Shown piece by piece: positions 18,266 through 27,730 of a stretch of 64,000 nucleotides of DNA (positions are counted from its first letter, which is position 1; each line of letters starts with the position of its first letter). The DNA lies in contig NZ_CP029194.1 in assembly GCF_008642375.1 (NCBI RefSeq), forward strand, positions 2,914,001 to 2,978,000, written 5' to 3'. The position numbers and the translations under genes were made by a program. Source of the DNA: Streptomyces venezuelae (GTDB taxonomy: Bacteria > Actinomycetota > Actinomycetes > Streptomycetales > Streptomycetaceae). The notes under the pieces were generated by a model. That model saw only the letters and a list, made by a program, of their open reading frames with translations, did not search any database and was not told the origin of the DNA.

Positions 18266-18919
18266 TCAGCGCAGTGTGACGAGCCACTCGGTGACGCCGT
18301 CCACGAGCGTGCGGAGGGCTTCGTCCTGGGTGAGCGGCGCGCGCTTGGGCACGGCGAAACCGTGGTCGCCGTACGGCACCTCGACGAGGGTGTGCGGGCC
18401 CTCCGGGAACTCCTCGGGGTGCCCGAAGGGATCGTTGCCGCCCTGTACGACGAGGGTGGGCAGGTCCGTGCCGAGGAGCTCGTCGGCGCGGGAGCGCTCG
18501 GGCTTCCCCGGCGGGTGGAGGGGGAAGCTCAGCGCGAGGACCGCGCGTGCGCCCAGCTCCCGTCCGGTCCGGCAGGCGACCCGGGCGCCGGCGCTGCGGC
18601 CGCCCGCGATCACGGGCGGTCCGGGCTTCGCGAGGGCCGGCCAGAGGCCGCGCCAACCGGTGTCGAGGGTCTTCGGCGCGGGCGCGACCTTCTTGCCGGC
18701 GACCCGCCAGGGCTGCTCGACGAGGGCCGTGGTCACGCCGTGGGCGGGCAGGGCGCGGGCCAGGGCCTGGAGGTCGCGGGCCTCGATCCCGCCGCCGGCG
18801 CCGTGGCCGAGGGCGAGGACGGCCCATGGCTCCGCAGCGGCGTGCCAGGTGATGCGCGCCTCACCGGCGTCGGTGGAAACCGTCTCGTACTGTGTCAGGT
18901 CGGTCACGCCCTCCATCAT
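18266..18919 (-). CDS. alpha/beta hydrolase, dienelactone hydrolase-like
   Basis: 217 residues. The nucleophile elbow GGRSAGA, an Asp in GNDPFG and a His in YGDHGF give a plausible catalytic triad. The early GHGAGGG is the oxyanion-hole region. The class is typical of small cytoplasmic esterases related to KANL3/Tex30-type hydrolases. The substrate is unknown. It lies 17 bases upstream of the sigR promoter, in the same direction. The start could also be the ATG at 18916 or the GTG at 18907. Confidence 0.8.
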   Translation of the reverse strand: MMEGVTDLTQYETVSTDAGEARITWHAAAEPWAVLALGHGAGGGIEARDLQALARALPAHGVTTALVEQPWRVAGKKVAPAPKTLDTGWRGLWPALAKPGPPVIAGGRSAGARVACRTGRELGARAVLALSFPLHPPGKPERSRADELLGTDLPTLVVQGGNDPFGHPEEFPEGPHTLVEVPYGDHGFAVPKRAPLTQDEALRTLVDGVTEWLVTLR

Positions 18920-18959
18920 CCCCCGCGGGCTTCCCCGGAAGGGCGCGCCTCCCTCCGGC

Positions 18960-19775
18960 TCAGAAGAGCGTGCCCTCCTCCGGGCCCTCCAGCTCCGTCA
19001 GCAGTTCGGGGCCGTTGTTGCGGACGTTGCTGACCGCCGTCGACACCGGGTAGGCCCGCATCAGCCCCTCCGGCGGCGCGGTGAGCAGCCCGCGCAGCTC
19101 GTCCTCGCCGGTGCGCGCCGGGTCGAGCCAGGCGTCCCACCGGTCCTCCGTCAGCATCAGCGGCATCCGGGGGTGGATGTCGGCGAGCGAGCGCGGGCCC
19201 TCGGCGGGTGCCACACCCAGCGGGCCCGTCTCCGCCTCGGTGGTGACGACCGAGCAGGTCACCCACCACGCGGAGGGGTGGTCGTCGGACAGGGTGCGGT
19301 CGCGCCAGAACTCGTAGAGCCCGGCCATCGCGAAGACCGAGCCGTCCGCCGGGGTCACGAAGTACGGCTGCTTCCGCGGCCGTTTCCGCTTCCCCTCGAC
19401 CTCCAGGTCCCGCTCCCCCGCGCCGGTCACCCATTCGTAGTAGCCGTCGGCGGGGAGGATGCAGCGGCGGGCCGCGAACGCGCGCTTGAAGGAGGGCTTC
19501 TCGTGCAGGGTCTCCGCGCGCGCGTTGATCATCCGGGCGGCGCCCTCGGGCGTCTTCGCCCAGGACGGGACGAGGCCCCACTTCAGCGCGCGCAGCTGGC
19601 GAACCGGCCGCCGCGATTCGGCGTCTTTCAGAGGACGCTCCAGAACGGCCCAGACCTCTTTGGTGGGGGCCACGTTCCAGTCGGGGGCCAGAGTCTCCTC
19701 CGGCTCCCACTTCTCGACCCCGAAGGTCTCGACGAGATCCTCGGGCCGCCGACTCGCTGCATACCGTCCGCACAT
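18960..19775 (-). CDS. SRAP/YedK-type protein that crosslinks to abasic DNA
   Basis: 271 residues, starting MCGRYA at 19775. Cys 2, exposed after Met removal, forms the covalent link to abasic sites in single-stranded DNA in the HMCES/YedK family. Supporting motifs are the NARAET region and the late WL-x-P-like stretch with [14 protein letters not shown]. It protects abasic sites at replication forks. The upstream open frame has no basis, because Cys 2 must be N-terminal. It is divergent from the M50-like gene with only 49 bases between starts. Confidence 0.93.
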   Translation of the reverse strand: MCGRYAASRRPEDLVETFGVEKWEPEETLAPDWNVAPTKEVWAVLERPLKDAESRRPVRQLRALKWGLVPSWAKTPEGAARMINARAETLHEKPSFKRAFAARRCILPADGYYEWVTGAGERDLEVEGKRKRPRKQPYFVTPADGSVFAMAGLYEFWRDRTLSDDHPSAWWVTCSVVTTEAETGPLGVAPAEGPRSLADIHPRMPLMLTEDRWDAWLDPARTGEDELRGLLTAPPEGLMRAYPVSTAVSNVRNNGPELLTELEGPEEGTLF

Positions 19776-19824
19776 ACGTGCCACACTGCCACGATCCCCG
19801 ACCTCCCGAGGAGCGGCCCGAACG

Positions 19825-20508
19825 ATGGACCTCTTCAGCCCCCAGGCCGCCCCGGCCGAGTGGCTGGTAATCGCCACCGCGGTCGCCGCCCTCGCCGTCA
19901 CCGTGCCCCGCCGCGTCTGGCTCCTCGCCCGGAACGCGATCACCATCGCCCACGAGGGCGGTCACGGGCTCGTCGCCCTCGCGACCGGCCGCCGCCTCGA
20001 AGCGATCCGGCTGCACTCGGACACCAGCGGCCTGACCGTGACCCGGGGCCGCCCGACCGGCATAGGCGTGGTCCTCACCCTGGCCGCCGGGTACACCGCC
20101 GCCCCGCTGCTCGGCCTCGGCGGCGCCGCCCTGCTCGGCGCGGGCCTGGTCACCCTGCTGCTCTGGATCGCGACCGGCCTCCTGCTCGCCATGCTGGTCA
20201 TGGTCCGCAACGCGTACGGGATCCTCACCGTCCTCCTGACGGGCGCCGCCTTCCTCCTGGTCTCCTGGCTGACCGGCCCCGACATCCAGTCGCTCTTCGC
20301 CTACGCGGTGGTGTGGTTCCTGCTCCTCGGCGGGGTCCGGCCGGCCTTCGAGCTCCAGTCGAAGCGGCGCCACGGCGGCGCCCCCGACTCGGACGCGGAC
20401 CAGCTCGCGCGCCTCACCCACGTGCACCCGGGGGTGTGGCTGTTCTTCTTCCACGCCGTCTCGATCTGCTCCCTGATCGGCGGCGGGCGCTGGCTCCTGG
20501 GCTTCTGA
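19825..20508 (+). CDS. M50B-type membrane metalloprotease
   Basis: 227 residues from the ATG at 19825 with GAGGAG about 10 bases upstream. It has six or so membrane segments. HEGGH near residue 40 matches the zinc-binding HExxH of M50 site-2-like proteases, located early in the chain as in the M50B group. The substrate is unknown. It is followed closely by aroA. Confidence 0.85.
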   Translation: MDLFSPQAAPAEWLVIATAVAALAVTVPRRVWLLARNAITIAHEGGHGLVALATGRRLEAIRLHSDTSGLTVTRGRPTGIGVVLTLAAGYTAAPLLGLGGAALLGAGLVTLLLWIATGLLLAMLVMVRNAYGILTVLLTGAAFLLVSWLTGPDIQSLFAYAVVWFLLLGGVRPAFELQSKRRHGGAPDSDADQLARLTHVHPGVWLFFFHAVSICSLIGGGRWLLGF

Positions 20509-20528
20509 CTCACCCGTACAGTGATTCC

Positions 20529-21860
20529 ATGACCGCAGCAGCTTCCGTGCGCCCCGACCCGTCCACCGACCTCTGGCCCGCCCCGTACGCCCGCGGCGCC
20601 GTCGACGCGACCGTCACCGTGCCCGGATCGAAGTCGGTCACCAACCGCGGTCTGGTCCTCGCCGCGCTGGCCGCCGAGCCCGGCTGGCTGCGCCGCCCGC
20701 TGCGCTCCCGCGACTCCCTCCTGATGGCCGAGGCGCTGCGTACCCTCGGCGTGAAGATCGAGGAGGGCGTCGGGCCCGACGGCACCGGCGAGGCCTGGCG
20801 GATCATCCCGGCCCCGCTGCGCGGCCCGGCCACGGTCGACGTCGGCAACGCGGGCACGGTCATGCGCTTCCTGCCCCCCGTCGCGGCGCTCGCCGACGGA
20901 CCCGTCCGCTTCGACGGCGACCCCCGCTCCCACGAGCGTCCGCTGCACGGTGTGATCGACGCGCTGCGCGCGCTCGGCGCCCGGATCGACGACGACGGCC
21001 GGGGCGCGCTGCCCATGACCGTGCACGGCGCCGGGGGCCTGGACGGCGGCACGGTCGAGATCGACGCCTCCTCGTCGTCCCAGTTCGTCAGCGCCCTGCT
21101 GCTCTCCGCGCCCCGCTTCAACCAGGGCGTCGAGGTCCGGCACGTGGGCGCGAAGCTGCCCTCGCTGCCGCACATCCGGATGACGGTCGACATGCTGCGC
21201 GCGGTCGGCGCCCAGGTCGACGAGCCGGAGCACGGCGGCGAGCCGAACGTGTGGCGGGTGGCGCCCTCCGCGCTGCGCGGCCGGGACCTCGTCGTCGAGC
21301 CCGACCTGTCGAACGCACAGCCGTTCCTTGCGGCGGCACTGGTGACCGGAGGCCGGGTGACGGTCCCCGACTGGCCGGAGCGAACCACCCAGCCGGGCGA
21401 CGAGCTGCGCCGGATCTTCACCGAGATGGGCGGCTCCTGCGAGCTCACCGACAAGGGCCTGACCTTCACCGGTACGGGCCGGATCCACGGCATCGACGTG
21501 GACCTGAGCGAGGTCGGCGAGCTGACGCCCGGCATCGCGGCGGTCGCGGCGCTCGCCGACTCCCCCTCGACGCTGCGTGGTGTGGCCCATCTGCGGCTCC
21601 ACGAGACGGACCGCCTGGCGGCCCTCACCAAGGAGATCAACGGGCTGGGCGGCGACGTGACGGAGACCGAGGACGGTCTGCGCATCAACCCGCGTCCTCT
21701 GCACGGCGGCGTCTTCCACACGTACCACGACCACCGCATGGCGACGGCGGGCGCGATCATCGGCCTCGCGGTCGAGGGCGTGGAGATCGAGGACGTGGCG
21801 ACGACGGCGAAGACCTTGCCGGACTTCCCGGGGATGTGGACCGAAATGCTCGGGGTCTGA
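20529..21860 (+). CDS. aroA: 3-phosphoshikimate 1-carboxyvinyltransferase (EPSP synthase)
   Basis: 443 residues from the ATG at 20529. It joins shikimate 3-phosphate and phosphoenolpyruvate in the aromatic amino acid pathway. Hallmarks are [10 protein letters not shown] near the start, GNAGTVMRF in the substrate site, [18 protein letters not shown] and the C-terminal LPDFPGMW. It is followed by rsgA after three bases and probably forms an operon with it. Confidence 0.96.
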   Translation: MTAAASVRPDPSTDLWPAPYARGAVDATVTVPGSKSVTNRGLVLAALAAEPGWLRRPLRSRDSLLMAEALRTLGVKIEEGVGPDGTGEAWRIIPAPLRGPATVDVGNAGTVMRFLPPVAALADGPVRFDGDPRSHERPLHGVIDALRALGARIDDDGRGALPMTVHGAGGLDGGTVEIDASSSSQFVSALLLSAPRFNQGVEVRHVGAKLPSLPHIRMTVDMLRAVGAQVDEPEHGGEPNVWRVAPSALRGRDLVVEPDLSNAQPFLAAALVTGGRVTVPDWPERTTQPGDELRRIFTEMGGSCELTDKGLTFTGTGRIHGIDVDLSEVGELTPGIAAVAALADSPSTLRGVAHLRLHETDRLAALTKEINGLGGDVTETEDGLRINPRPLHGGVFHTYHDHRMATAGAIIGLAVEGVEIEDVATTAKTLPDFPGMWTEMLGV

Positions 21861-21863
21861 GTC

Positions 21864-22877
21864 ATGCGGCGTTACGGCAAGCACACCGACGAGGACGACA
21901 TCCGCCAGCGGCCCAACCGCAAGGGCACCCGCCCCCGTACGTCCATCCGCCCCAAGCACGAGGACGCGGTGGAGGGCATGGTCCTCACCGTCGACCGGGG
22001 CCGGCTGACGTGTCTGGTCGACGACCGGATCATCACCGCGATGAAGGCGCGCGAGCTGGGCCGCAAGGCCGCCGTGGTCGGCGACCGGGTCCAGATCGTG
22101 GGTGACCTGTCCGGCGAGAAGGACACGCTGGCCCGGATCGTCCGGATCGGCGAGCGCAGCTCGGTGCTCCGGCGCACGGCGGACGACGACGACCCGTACG
22201 AGCGGGTGGTCGTCGCCAACGCGGACCAGCTCGCGATCGTCACCGCGCTCGCCGACCCCGAGCCGCGCCCGCGACTGATCGACCGCTGTCTGGTCGCCGC
22301 CTACGACGGCGGGCTCTCCCCGCTGCTCGTGCTGACCAAGTCGGACCTGGCGTCGCCGGACGCCCTCCTGGAGATGTACGGGGCGCTCGGCGTCCCCTAC
22401 GTGGTCACCACCCGCGACGAGTTCGTGGACGGCGTCGCCGCCGACCGGGTCCACGAGCACCTCAAGGGCCGCACCACCGCCTTCGTCGGGCACTCGGGCG
22501 TCGGCAAGACGACGCTGGTCAACGCCCTGGTCCCGCCCGACCGGCGGCGGACCACGGGTGTGGTCAACGCGGTCACGGGCCGCGGCAGGCACACGACGAC
22601 CTCGGCGCTCGCCCTGCCGCTCGACGACAAGCAGGGCGGCTGGGTCATCGACACGCCCGGCGTGCGTTCCTTCGGGCTGCACCACGTGGACCCGTCCCGG
22701 GTGATCCTCGCCTTCCCCGATCTCGTGCCGGGGACGGAGAACTGCCCGCGCGCGTGCAGCCACGACGAGCAGGACTGCGCGCTCGACGCCTTCGTCGCGG
22801 AGGGTCACGCGGACCCCGCGCGGCTCTACTCGCTGCGACGGCTGCTCGCGACGCGCGAGCGACGCGAGGGTGACTGA
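21864..22877 (+). CDS. rsgA: ribosome small subunit-dependent GTPase A
   Basis: 337 residues. It is a circularly permuted GTPase that assists late maturation of the 30S subunit. The G4 motif TKSD (158-161) precedes the P-loop GHSGVGKT (209-216) and DTPG (263-266). An OB-fold lies before it. The C-terminal zinc knuckle uses Cys 294, Cys 298, His 300 and Cys 305. It is translated three bases after aroA. Confidence 0.95.
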   Translation: MRRYGKHTDEDDIRQRPNRKGTRPRTSIRPKHEDAVEGMVLTVDRGRLTCLVDDRIITAMKARELGRKAAVVGDRVQIVGDLSGEKDTLARIVRIGERSSVLRRTADDDDPYERVVVANADQLAIVTALADPEPRPRLIDRCLVAAYDGGLSPLLVLTKSDLASPDALLEMYGALGVPYVVTTRDEFVDGVAADRVHEHLKGRTTAFVGHSGVGKTTLVNALVPPDRRRTTGVVNAVTGRGRHTTTSALALPLDDKQGGWVIDTPGVRSFGLHHVDPSRVILAFPDLVPGTENCPRACSHDEQDCALDAFVAEGHADPARLYSLRRLLATRERREGD

Positions 22878-22969
22878 CCCGTCGGCGTTTGCGGACGACT
22901 GCTACCGGTAAGTGCATAATCGCACCAAGTGCGACGAAGCAGTCACCGAGGGCGTGGGAGGCACTGACG

Positions 22970-23293
22970 ATGGCGTGGCTGCTGGTGGTGGTGGCCGGTC
23001 TCCTGGAGACCGGTTTCGCGGTCTGCCTGAAGCTCTCGCACGGGTTCACCCGGCTCTGGCCGACGATCGCCTTCGCGGCCTTCGCCCTGGGCAGCTTCGG
23101 ACTGCTCACCCTCGCGCTGCGGAAGCTGGACGTGGGTCCGGCGTACGCGGTGTGGACGGGGATCGGCGCGGCCGGGACGGCGATCTACGGAATGATCTTC
23201 CTCGGGGACGTCGTCTCCACCCTCAAGATCGTCTCGATCAGCCTGGTCGTCGTGGGCGTCATCGGACTCCAGCTCTCCGGCTCCTCGCACTGA
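22970..23293 (+). CDS. SMR-family exporter, SugE/Gdx-like
   Basis: 107 residues with four membrane segments. The first segment carries the essential Glu (GLLETGFAV) and continues into LKLSHGFTRLWP, which resembles the SugE/Gdx branch rather than EmrE. That branch exports guanidinium or quaternary ammonium compounds. I assign the branch by motif similarity only. The 3' end overlaps the convergent TetR gene by about 109 bases. A structured leader precedes it. Confidence 0.88.
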   Translation: MAWLLVVVAGLLETGFAVCLKLSHGFTRLWPTIAFAAFALGSFGLLTLALRKLDVGPAYAVWTGIGAAGTAIYGMIFLGDVVSTLKIVSISLVVVGVIGLQLSGSSH

Positions 23294-23826
23294 GCTAGCA
23301 CCGGCGGGGCTGGCGCGACGACGTGGCTGAGGGCGAGCCGGACGGCGAGCTCGCAGCCGGCCGCCCATTCCTCGCCGGCGCAGGCGGCGGTCGCCGCGAC
23401 CAGCTCGCCCGGCGCGGGCGGCCCTTCGTCGGCACGCCGCTGGGCGGGTACGGGGGCGGGGCGGGCGCCCGGCCGGGCGGGCCTGGGCACGGGCAGCCGT
23501 TCGTTCCAGGCGCCGGTGAGCAGGGCCCGCAGTATCGGGCGGGCGGCCGCCCGGACGACGGTCCACTCGGCGACGGCGACCAGGTTCCGCTCGGGCGGGG
23601 CCGGTTCGGCGAGCAGCCGCCGTACCCCTTGGAGGTAGGCGTCGGCCTCGCGCCGGACGAGCGCGCGGGCGAGGCCCTCCTTGCTGCCGAACTCGTTGTA
23701 GAGGGTCTGCCGGGAGACCCGGGCGTCGACGGCGAGGTCGGCCATCCGTACGGCGGACCAGGACCGGTGCGTGAGCGCGGCGAGCGCGGCGTCGAGCAGG
23801 GCCTCGCGGGCATGCGCCATCGCCAC
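23185..23826 (-). CDS. TetR-family transcriptional regulator
   Basis: 213 residues. The N-terminal helix-turn-helix is clear ([31 protein letters not shown]). The last 35 or so residues are encoded antisense to the exporter gene and look low in family likeness, so the real conserved protein may effectively end near residue 178. It is convergent with the SMR exporter and is a candidate regulator of it or of hisN. An operator-like palindrome lies in its own promoter. Confidence 0.85.
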   Translation of the reverse strand: MAMAHAREALLDAALAALTHRSWSAVRMADLAVDARVSRQTLYNEFGSKEGLARALVRREADAYLQGVRRLLAEPAPPERNLVAVAEWTVVRAAARPILRALLTGAWNERLPVPRPARPGARPAPVPAQRRADEGPPAPGELVAATAACAGEEWAAGCELAVRLALSHVVAPAPPVLAQCEEPESWSPMTPTTTRLIETILRVETTSPRKIIP

Positions 23827-23858
23827 CTCCTGGAGGGAACGGTTCTGCGCTCAGCGTC

Positions 23859-23879
23859 GACAGGTGCCCGCACCCTGTC
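23859..23879. promoter_or_regulatory. palindromic operator-like site in front of the TetR gene
   Basis: GACAGGTGC, CC, GCACCCTGTC forms a near-perfect inverted repeat. On the minus strand TTGACA at 23881-23876 overlaps it and could be a -35 box for the regulator. Autorepression is a fair inference. Confidence 0.55.
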
Positions 23880-23976
23880 AAGGGACTTCGAGGGGTTTCG
23901 CGGGACTTCGGGCGGTTCGGGGAGCTCCGGTGGACGGTTCTCCGCGCGGGGATCACGCGGGGATAGAGTGCCGACC

Positions 23977-24786
23977 ATGGCCGATTACCACGATGATCTG
24001 CGTCTCGCCCACGTCCTCGCGGATGCCGCCGACGCGGCCACCATGGACCGATTCCAGGCGCTCGACCTCAAGGTCGAGACGAAGCCGGACATGACCCCGG
24101 TGAGCGAGGCCGACAAGGCCGCGGAGGAGTTGATCCGCGGCCAGCTCCAGCGCGCCAGGCCGCGTGACGCGATCCTGGGCGAGGAGTACGGCGTGGAGGG
24201 CTCGGGCCCGCGCCGCTGGGTGATCGACCCGATCGACGGCACCAAGAACTACGTGCGCGGGGTGCCTGTCTGGGCGACCCTGATCGCGCTGATGGAGGCC
24301 GGCGAGACCGGTTTCCAGCCGGTGGTGGGCGTGGTGTCGGCCCCGGCGCTCGGCCGCCGCTGGTGGGCGGCGAAGGGCCTGGGCGCGTACACGGGCCGCA
24401 GCCTGGCCTCGGCGACCCGGCTCGGGGTCTCGCAGGTGTCCTCGCTGGAGGACGCCTCCTTCGCGTACTCCTCGCTGAGCGGCTGGGAGGAGCAGGGGCG
24501 GCTCGACGGCTTCCTCGACCTCACGCGCGCGTGCTGGCGGACCCGCGCGTACGGCGACTTCTGGCCGTACATGATGGTCGCCGAGGGTTCCGTGGACATC
24601 TGCGCCGAGCCGGAGCTGTCGCTGTGGGACATGGCGGCGGTGGCGATCGTCGTCCAGGAGGCGGGCGGCACGTACACCGGCCTCGACGGCCGGCACGGCC
24701 CGCACAGCGGCAACGCGGCCGCGTCCAACGGCCTGCTCCACGGCGAACTGCTGAGCTACCTGAACCAGGAGAGCCCGGAGGCCTAG
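23977..24786 (+). CDS. hisN: histidinol-phosphatase, inositol monophosphatase type
   Basis: 269 residues. Inositol monophosphatase superfamily motifs: EEYG (metal-binding Glu), [12 protein letters not shown], and the C-terminal [18 protein letters not shown]. In actinobacteria this group (HisN) dephosphorylates histidinol phosphate. It belongs to the HisN subgroup by overall likeness, and its position after aroA-rsgA matches other streptomycetes. The upstream gap has a run of GGGACTTCG direct repeats of unknown role. Confidence 0.9.
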   Translation: MADYHDDLRLAHVLADAADAATMDRFQALDLKVETKPDMTPVSEADKAAEELIRGQLQRARPRDAILGEEYGVEGSGPRRWVIDPIDGTKNYVRGVPVWATLIALMEAGETGFQPVVGVVSAPALGRRWWAAKGLGAYTGRSLASATRLGVSQVSSLEDASFAYSSLSGWEEQGRLDGFLDLTRACWRTRAYGDFWPYMMVAEGSVDICAEPELSLWDMAAVAIVVQEAGGTYTGLDGRHGPHSGNAAASNGLLHGELLSYLNQESPEA

Positions 24787-24954
24787 GCCCGGGCGCCCTT
24801 GGGCCGGGCGCCGCCGTCACTCCCCGGGGGCGCCTCGCGCGCCCCCTTGTCGGGTCCCTCCCCCGATGTCACTCTGAGAGTCCCCCCACTTGTGAACTTG
24901 TGAATCGGTTCTCGTTGAAGGCGGGAACGGTTCACGAAGGAGGTGGCTCCGTCC

Positions 24955-25347
24955 ATGCTCGTCCGTGACGCCATGAGCACCGTGGTCCTCACCATCGGCC
25001 CCGCACACACCCTCCGACAGGCGGCCCGGCTGATGTCGGCGCGCCGCGTCGGCGCGGCCGTCGTCCTCGATTCCGACGCCGGCGGCCTCGGCATCCTCAC
25101 CGAGCGCGACATCCTCAACTCCCTCGCCCGGGACCAGGACCCCGACGTGGAGACCGCGGGCTCCCACACCACCCACGACGTCGTCTTCGCCGCGCCCACC
25201 TGGACCCTGGCGGAGGCGGCCGAGGCGATGACGCACGGCGGCTTCCGCCACCTCGTCGTCCTCGACGACCGGGGACCCGTCGGCATCGTCTCCGTACGCG
25301 ACATCATCCGCTGCTGGATCCCGGTGCACAGCGTCGCCGGCCGATGA
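24955..25347 (+). CDS. CBS-domain pair protein
   Basis: 130 residues from the ATG at 24955, with AAGGAGGT 10 bases upstream. It is essentially two CBS motifs (MLVRDAMSTVVLTIGPAHTL... and HDVVFAAPTWTLAEAAEAM...) that form one Bateman module for binding adenine nucleotides. No effector domain is attached, so it probably regulates a partner or acts as a nucleotide sensor. The partner is unknown. The GTG at 24943 overlaps the ribosome site and is not used. Confidence 0.88.
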   Translation: MLVRDAMSTVVLTIGPAHTLRQAARLMSARRVGAAVVLDSDAGGLGILTERDILNSLARDQDPDVETAGSHTTHDVVFAAPTWTLAEAAEAMTHGGFRHLVVLDDRGPVGIVSVRDIIRCWIPVHSVAGR

Positions 25348-25353
25348 GACGAG

Positions 25354-25388
25354 ACCGGGCCGGACTCCTGTACGGAGTCCGGCCCGGT
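25354..25388. terminator. bidirectional terminator between the CBS gene and catalase
   Basis: A perfect 15-base stem ACCGGGCCGGACTCC / GGAGTCCGGCCCGGT with a five-base loop between two convergent genes. Confidence 0.92.
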
Positions 25389-25409
25389 CCTTACCTACGG
25401 CAAGCGCCC

Positions 25410-26861
25410 TCAGCCACGCAGGGCCTGGACCGCGGCGTCGAGCCGCTTGCCGAAGTCACCGTCCGCCTTGCGGAAGTTGTCGATCGCCCGCTCGGCGATG
25501 TCGTCCCGGGAGACCTTGGCGATAAAGCCCGCCAGGTTCTCGACGAGACGGCCCTTCTCGTCCTCCGACATCAGGCGGTAGAGGTCGCCCGCCTGGACGA
25601 AGTCGCTGTCCTCGGAGTGCGAGGGGGCCGCGTGGTCACCGGTGAGGCCGGTGACGGGGAGCGGCTGCCACAGCGGCCGGTCCGTCTGCTGCGGGCCGCC
25701 GAAGCTGTTCGGCTCGTAGTTCTTCGAGCCCTTGTGGCGGCCGTCGTAGAGGTGGCCGTCACGGGAGTTGGTCCGCGCCTCGGTGGCGTGCGGACGGTTC
25801 ACCGGCAGGTGGTCGGCGTTGATGCCGACGCGGTAGCGGTGGGCGTCGCCATAGGCGAAGAGGCGACCCTGGAGCATCTTGTCCGGGGACGGGCCGATGC
25901 CGGGCACGAAGTGCGCCGGGCTGAAGATCGACTGCTCGACCTCGGCGAAGACGTTCTCCGGGTTGCGGTTGAGCTCCAGCTTGCCGATCTCGATCGGCGG
26001 GTAGTCCTCGTGCGGCCACACCTTGGTGAGGTCGAACGGGTTGAAGCGGTACTCGGCCGCCTCGGCCGCGGGCATGATCTGGACCTGCACGGTCCAGGTC
26101 GGGAAGTCGCCGCGCTCGATGGACTCGCGCAGGTCGCGCTGGTGCGAGTCCGGGTCCTCGCCGGCGAGGCGGTTGGCCTCGGCCTGGGTGAGGTTCTTGA
26201 TCCCCTGGTCGGTCTTGAAGTGGTACTTGACCCAGAAGACCTCGCCGGCCTCGTTGTTCCACTGGAAGGTGTGCGAGCCGTAGCCGTTCATGTGGCGGTA
26301 CGAGGCGGGGATGCCGCGGTCGCCGAAGAGCCAGGTGACCTGGTGGGTCGACTCCGGGGAGAGGCTCCAGAAGTCCCAGACGTTGTCCGCCTCCTGCGAG
26401 CCCGTGTACGGGTCGCGCTTCTGGGTGTGGATGAAGTCGGGGAACTTGATGGCGTCCTTGATGAAGAACACCGGGGTGTTGTTGCCGACGAGGTCGTAGT
26501 TGCCCTCTTCGGTGTAGAACTTCAGCGCCCAGCCGCGGGGGTCGCGGACCGCGTCGGCCGCGCCGAGGTTGCCCGCGACGGTGGAGAAGCGCAGGAACGT
26601 CTCGGTCTCCTTGCCGACCTCGGAGAGGAACGCGGCACGCGTCCACTGCGAGACGTCACGGGTGAGGGTGAAGGTGCCGTAGGCACCCGCACCGCGCGCG
26701 TGGACCACGCGCTCCGGGATGCGCTCCCGGTTGAAGTGGGCGAGCTTCTCCAGGAGGAGCTGGTCCTGCACGAGGACCGGTCCGCCGACGCCCGCCGTCT
26801 CGCTGTTCTGGTTGTCGGCGACCGGCGCGCCGGCCTCCGTGGTGAGCGGTCCCTGCGTCAC
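25410..26861 (-). CDS. katA: monofunctional haem catalase
   Basis: 483 residues from the GTG at 26861, which has GCAGGAGG six bases upstream. Longer readings to 26879 or 26957 would run into that ribosome site and the operator. It degrades hydrogen peroxide. His 54 lies in [11 protein letters not shown], the haem pocket has [15 protein letters not shown], and the proximal Tyr is in [14 protein letters not shown]. It is a clade 3 small-subunit type. It is divergent from the Fur-family gene, which is very likely its repressor. Confidence 0.95.
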   Translation of the reverse strand: MTQGPLTTEAGAPVADNQNSETAGVGGPVLVQDQLLLEKLAHFNRERIPERVVHARGAGAYGTFTLTRDVSQWTRAAFLSEVGKETETFLRFSTVAGNLGAADAVRDPRGWALKFYTEEGNYDLVGNNTPVFFIKDAIKFPDFIHTQKRDPYTGSQEADNVWDFWSLSPESTHQVTWLFGDRGIPASYRHMNGYGSHTFQWNNEAGEVFWVKYHFKTDQGIKNLTQAEANRLAGEDPDSHQRDLRESIERGDFPTWTVQVQIMPAAEAAEYRFNPFDLTKVWPHEDYPPIEIGKLELNRNPENVFAEVEQSIFSPAHFVPGIGPSPDKMLQGRLFAYGDAHRYRVGINADHLPVNRPHATEARTNSRDGHLYDGRHKGSKNYEPNSFGGPQQTDRPLWQPLPVTGLTGDHAAPSHSEDSDFVQAGDLYRLMSEDEKGRLVENLAGFIAKVSRDDIAERAIDNFRKADGDFGKRLDAAVQALRG

Positions 26862-26946
26862 GTGCGCCTCCTGCGTCATGTCCTGCGTGTCCTGTCCCTC
26901 GGCCGCGGCCCGATGACGGACCTCGGCCAATGCCGGGTTCGATCCT

Positions 26947-26960
26947 ACAATGGACATTGT
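26947..26960. promoter_or_regulatory. Fur/PerR-type operator in the katA-catR gap
   Basis: ACAATGGACATTGT is a perfect 6-2-6 palindrome inside an AT-richer patch. It resembles the boxes bound by PerR-like repressors and lies 86 bases upstream of the katA GTG. Confidence 0.7.
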
Positions 26961-26995
26961 CTAAGTCAAGTGAGCTTCCAAAGTCACACCAGTTC

Positions 26996-27009
26996 GGGAA
27001 CCGGTTCCC
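26996..27009. promoter_or_regulatory. second palindrome, GGGAACCGGTTCCC, near the catR start
   Basis: A perfect 14-base palindrome 20 bases upstream of the catR ATG. It could be a second binding site or a small hairpin in the leader. It differs from the AT-rich box at 26947. Confidence 0.45.
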
Positions 27010-27029
27010 CCGACTGTTACGCTGAGCCC

Positions 27030-27449
27030 ATGAGTGACCTGTTGGAACGACTGCGCGGCCGCGGCTGGCGGATGACCGCGCAGCGGCGCGTCGTGGCCGA
27101 AGTGCTCGACGGGGATCATGTGCACCTGACCGCCGACGAGGTCCACGCCCGTGCCGTGACGCGGCTGCCCGAGATCTCGCGCGCGACCGTGTACAACACG
27201 CTGGGCGAGATGGTCACCCTCGGCGAGGTCATCGAGGTCGCCACGGACGGCCGCGCCAAGCGGTACGACCCCAACGCCCACCGCCCGCACCAGCACCTGG
27301 TCTGCGGCCGCTGCGGCGCCATCCGTGACGTCCACCCGGCGGGCGACCCGATGGCGGACCTGCCGGACACGGAGCGCTTCGGCTTCACGATCTCGAACGT
27401 CGAGGTCACGTACCGAGGCATCTGCCCGAGCTGCGCCACGACGGCCTGA
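27030..27449 (+). CDS. catR: Fur-family peroxide-responsive repressor (CatR/PerR-like)
   Basis: 139 residues. The winged helix includes RMTAQRRVVAEVL and ISRATVYNTLGEM. Metal-site residues are in HRPHQHLVCGRCGAI, and a structural zinc site is formed by CGRC and CPSC. This pattern fits PerR/CatR-type regulators that release DNA after peroxide oxidation of a metal-bound His. It is divergent from catalase with two palindromes in the gap. The gene name is by likeness to S. coelicolor CatR. Confidence 0.9.
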   Translation: MSDLLERLRGRGWRMTAQRRVVAEVLDGDHVHLTADEVHARAVTRLPEISRATVYNTLGEMVTLGEVIEVATDGRAKRYDPNAHRPHQHLVCGRCGAIRDVHPAGDPMADLPDTERFGFTISNVEVTYRGICPSCATTA

Positions 27450-27466
27450 CGACGGCCCGACGCGAC

Positions 27467-27493
27467 ATGCCCCCGCCACGGCGGGGGCATTTT
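27467..27493 (+). terminator. terminator after catR
   Basis: ATGCCCCCGCC / GGCGGGGGCAT with a very short loop, followed by TTTT: a classic rho-independent terminator, 18 bases after the stop. Confidence 0.92.
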
Positions 27494-27547
27494 CCTGTTC
27501 CGGCGCGCATACCACGCACATACGGCGCGTACGCGATGCGCAGACGA

Positions 27548-27587
27548 CGAAGGCCCGGATCCGATCGAAACCGGATCCGGGCCTTCG
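27548..27587 (-). terminator. terminator after the first initiator tRNA
   Basis: The stem CGAAGGCCCGGATCCG / CGGATCCGGGCCTTCG, 16 bases with an eight-base loop, starts 11 bases beyond the tRNA 3' end on the minus strand. Confidence 0.88.
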
Positions 27588-27598
27588 TTGCTACTGAG

Positions 27599-27672
27599 TA
27601 GCGGGGACAGGATTTGAACCTGCGACCTCTGGGTTATGAGCCCAGCGAGCTACCGAGCTGCTCCACCCCGCG
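27599..27672 (-). tRNA. initiator tRNA-fMet (CAT), copy 1
   Basis: A 74-base cloverleaf with anticodon CAT in the loop CTCATAA. Three G-C pairs sit at the end of the anticodon stem (CTGGG/CCCAG) and position 1 (C) does not pair with position 72 (T). Both features mark initiator tRNAs. CCA is not encoded. Confidence 0.96.
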
Positions 27673-27730
27673 TCGGTAAACACGACTCTACGGGACGCCC
27701 CTCGACCAGCGCAAATCCGTTAAGCGGGCC

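Noticed and set aside
17874..21860. A 1328-codon open frame on the plus strand
   Set aside because: It is the aroA frame extended backwards through sigR, the hydrolase and SRAP in antisense; only the part from 20529 shows protein family motifs.
22878..22969. Guanidine riboswitch before the SugE-like exporter
   Set aside because: Neither paired ACGR hairpins nor the conserved cores of the larger classes can be recognised.
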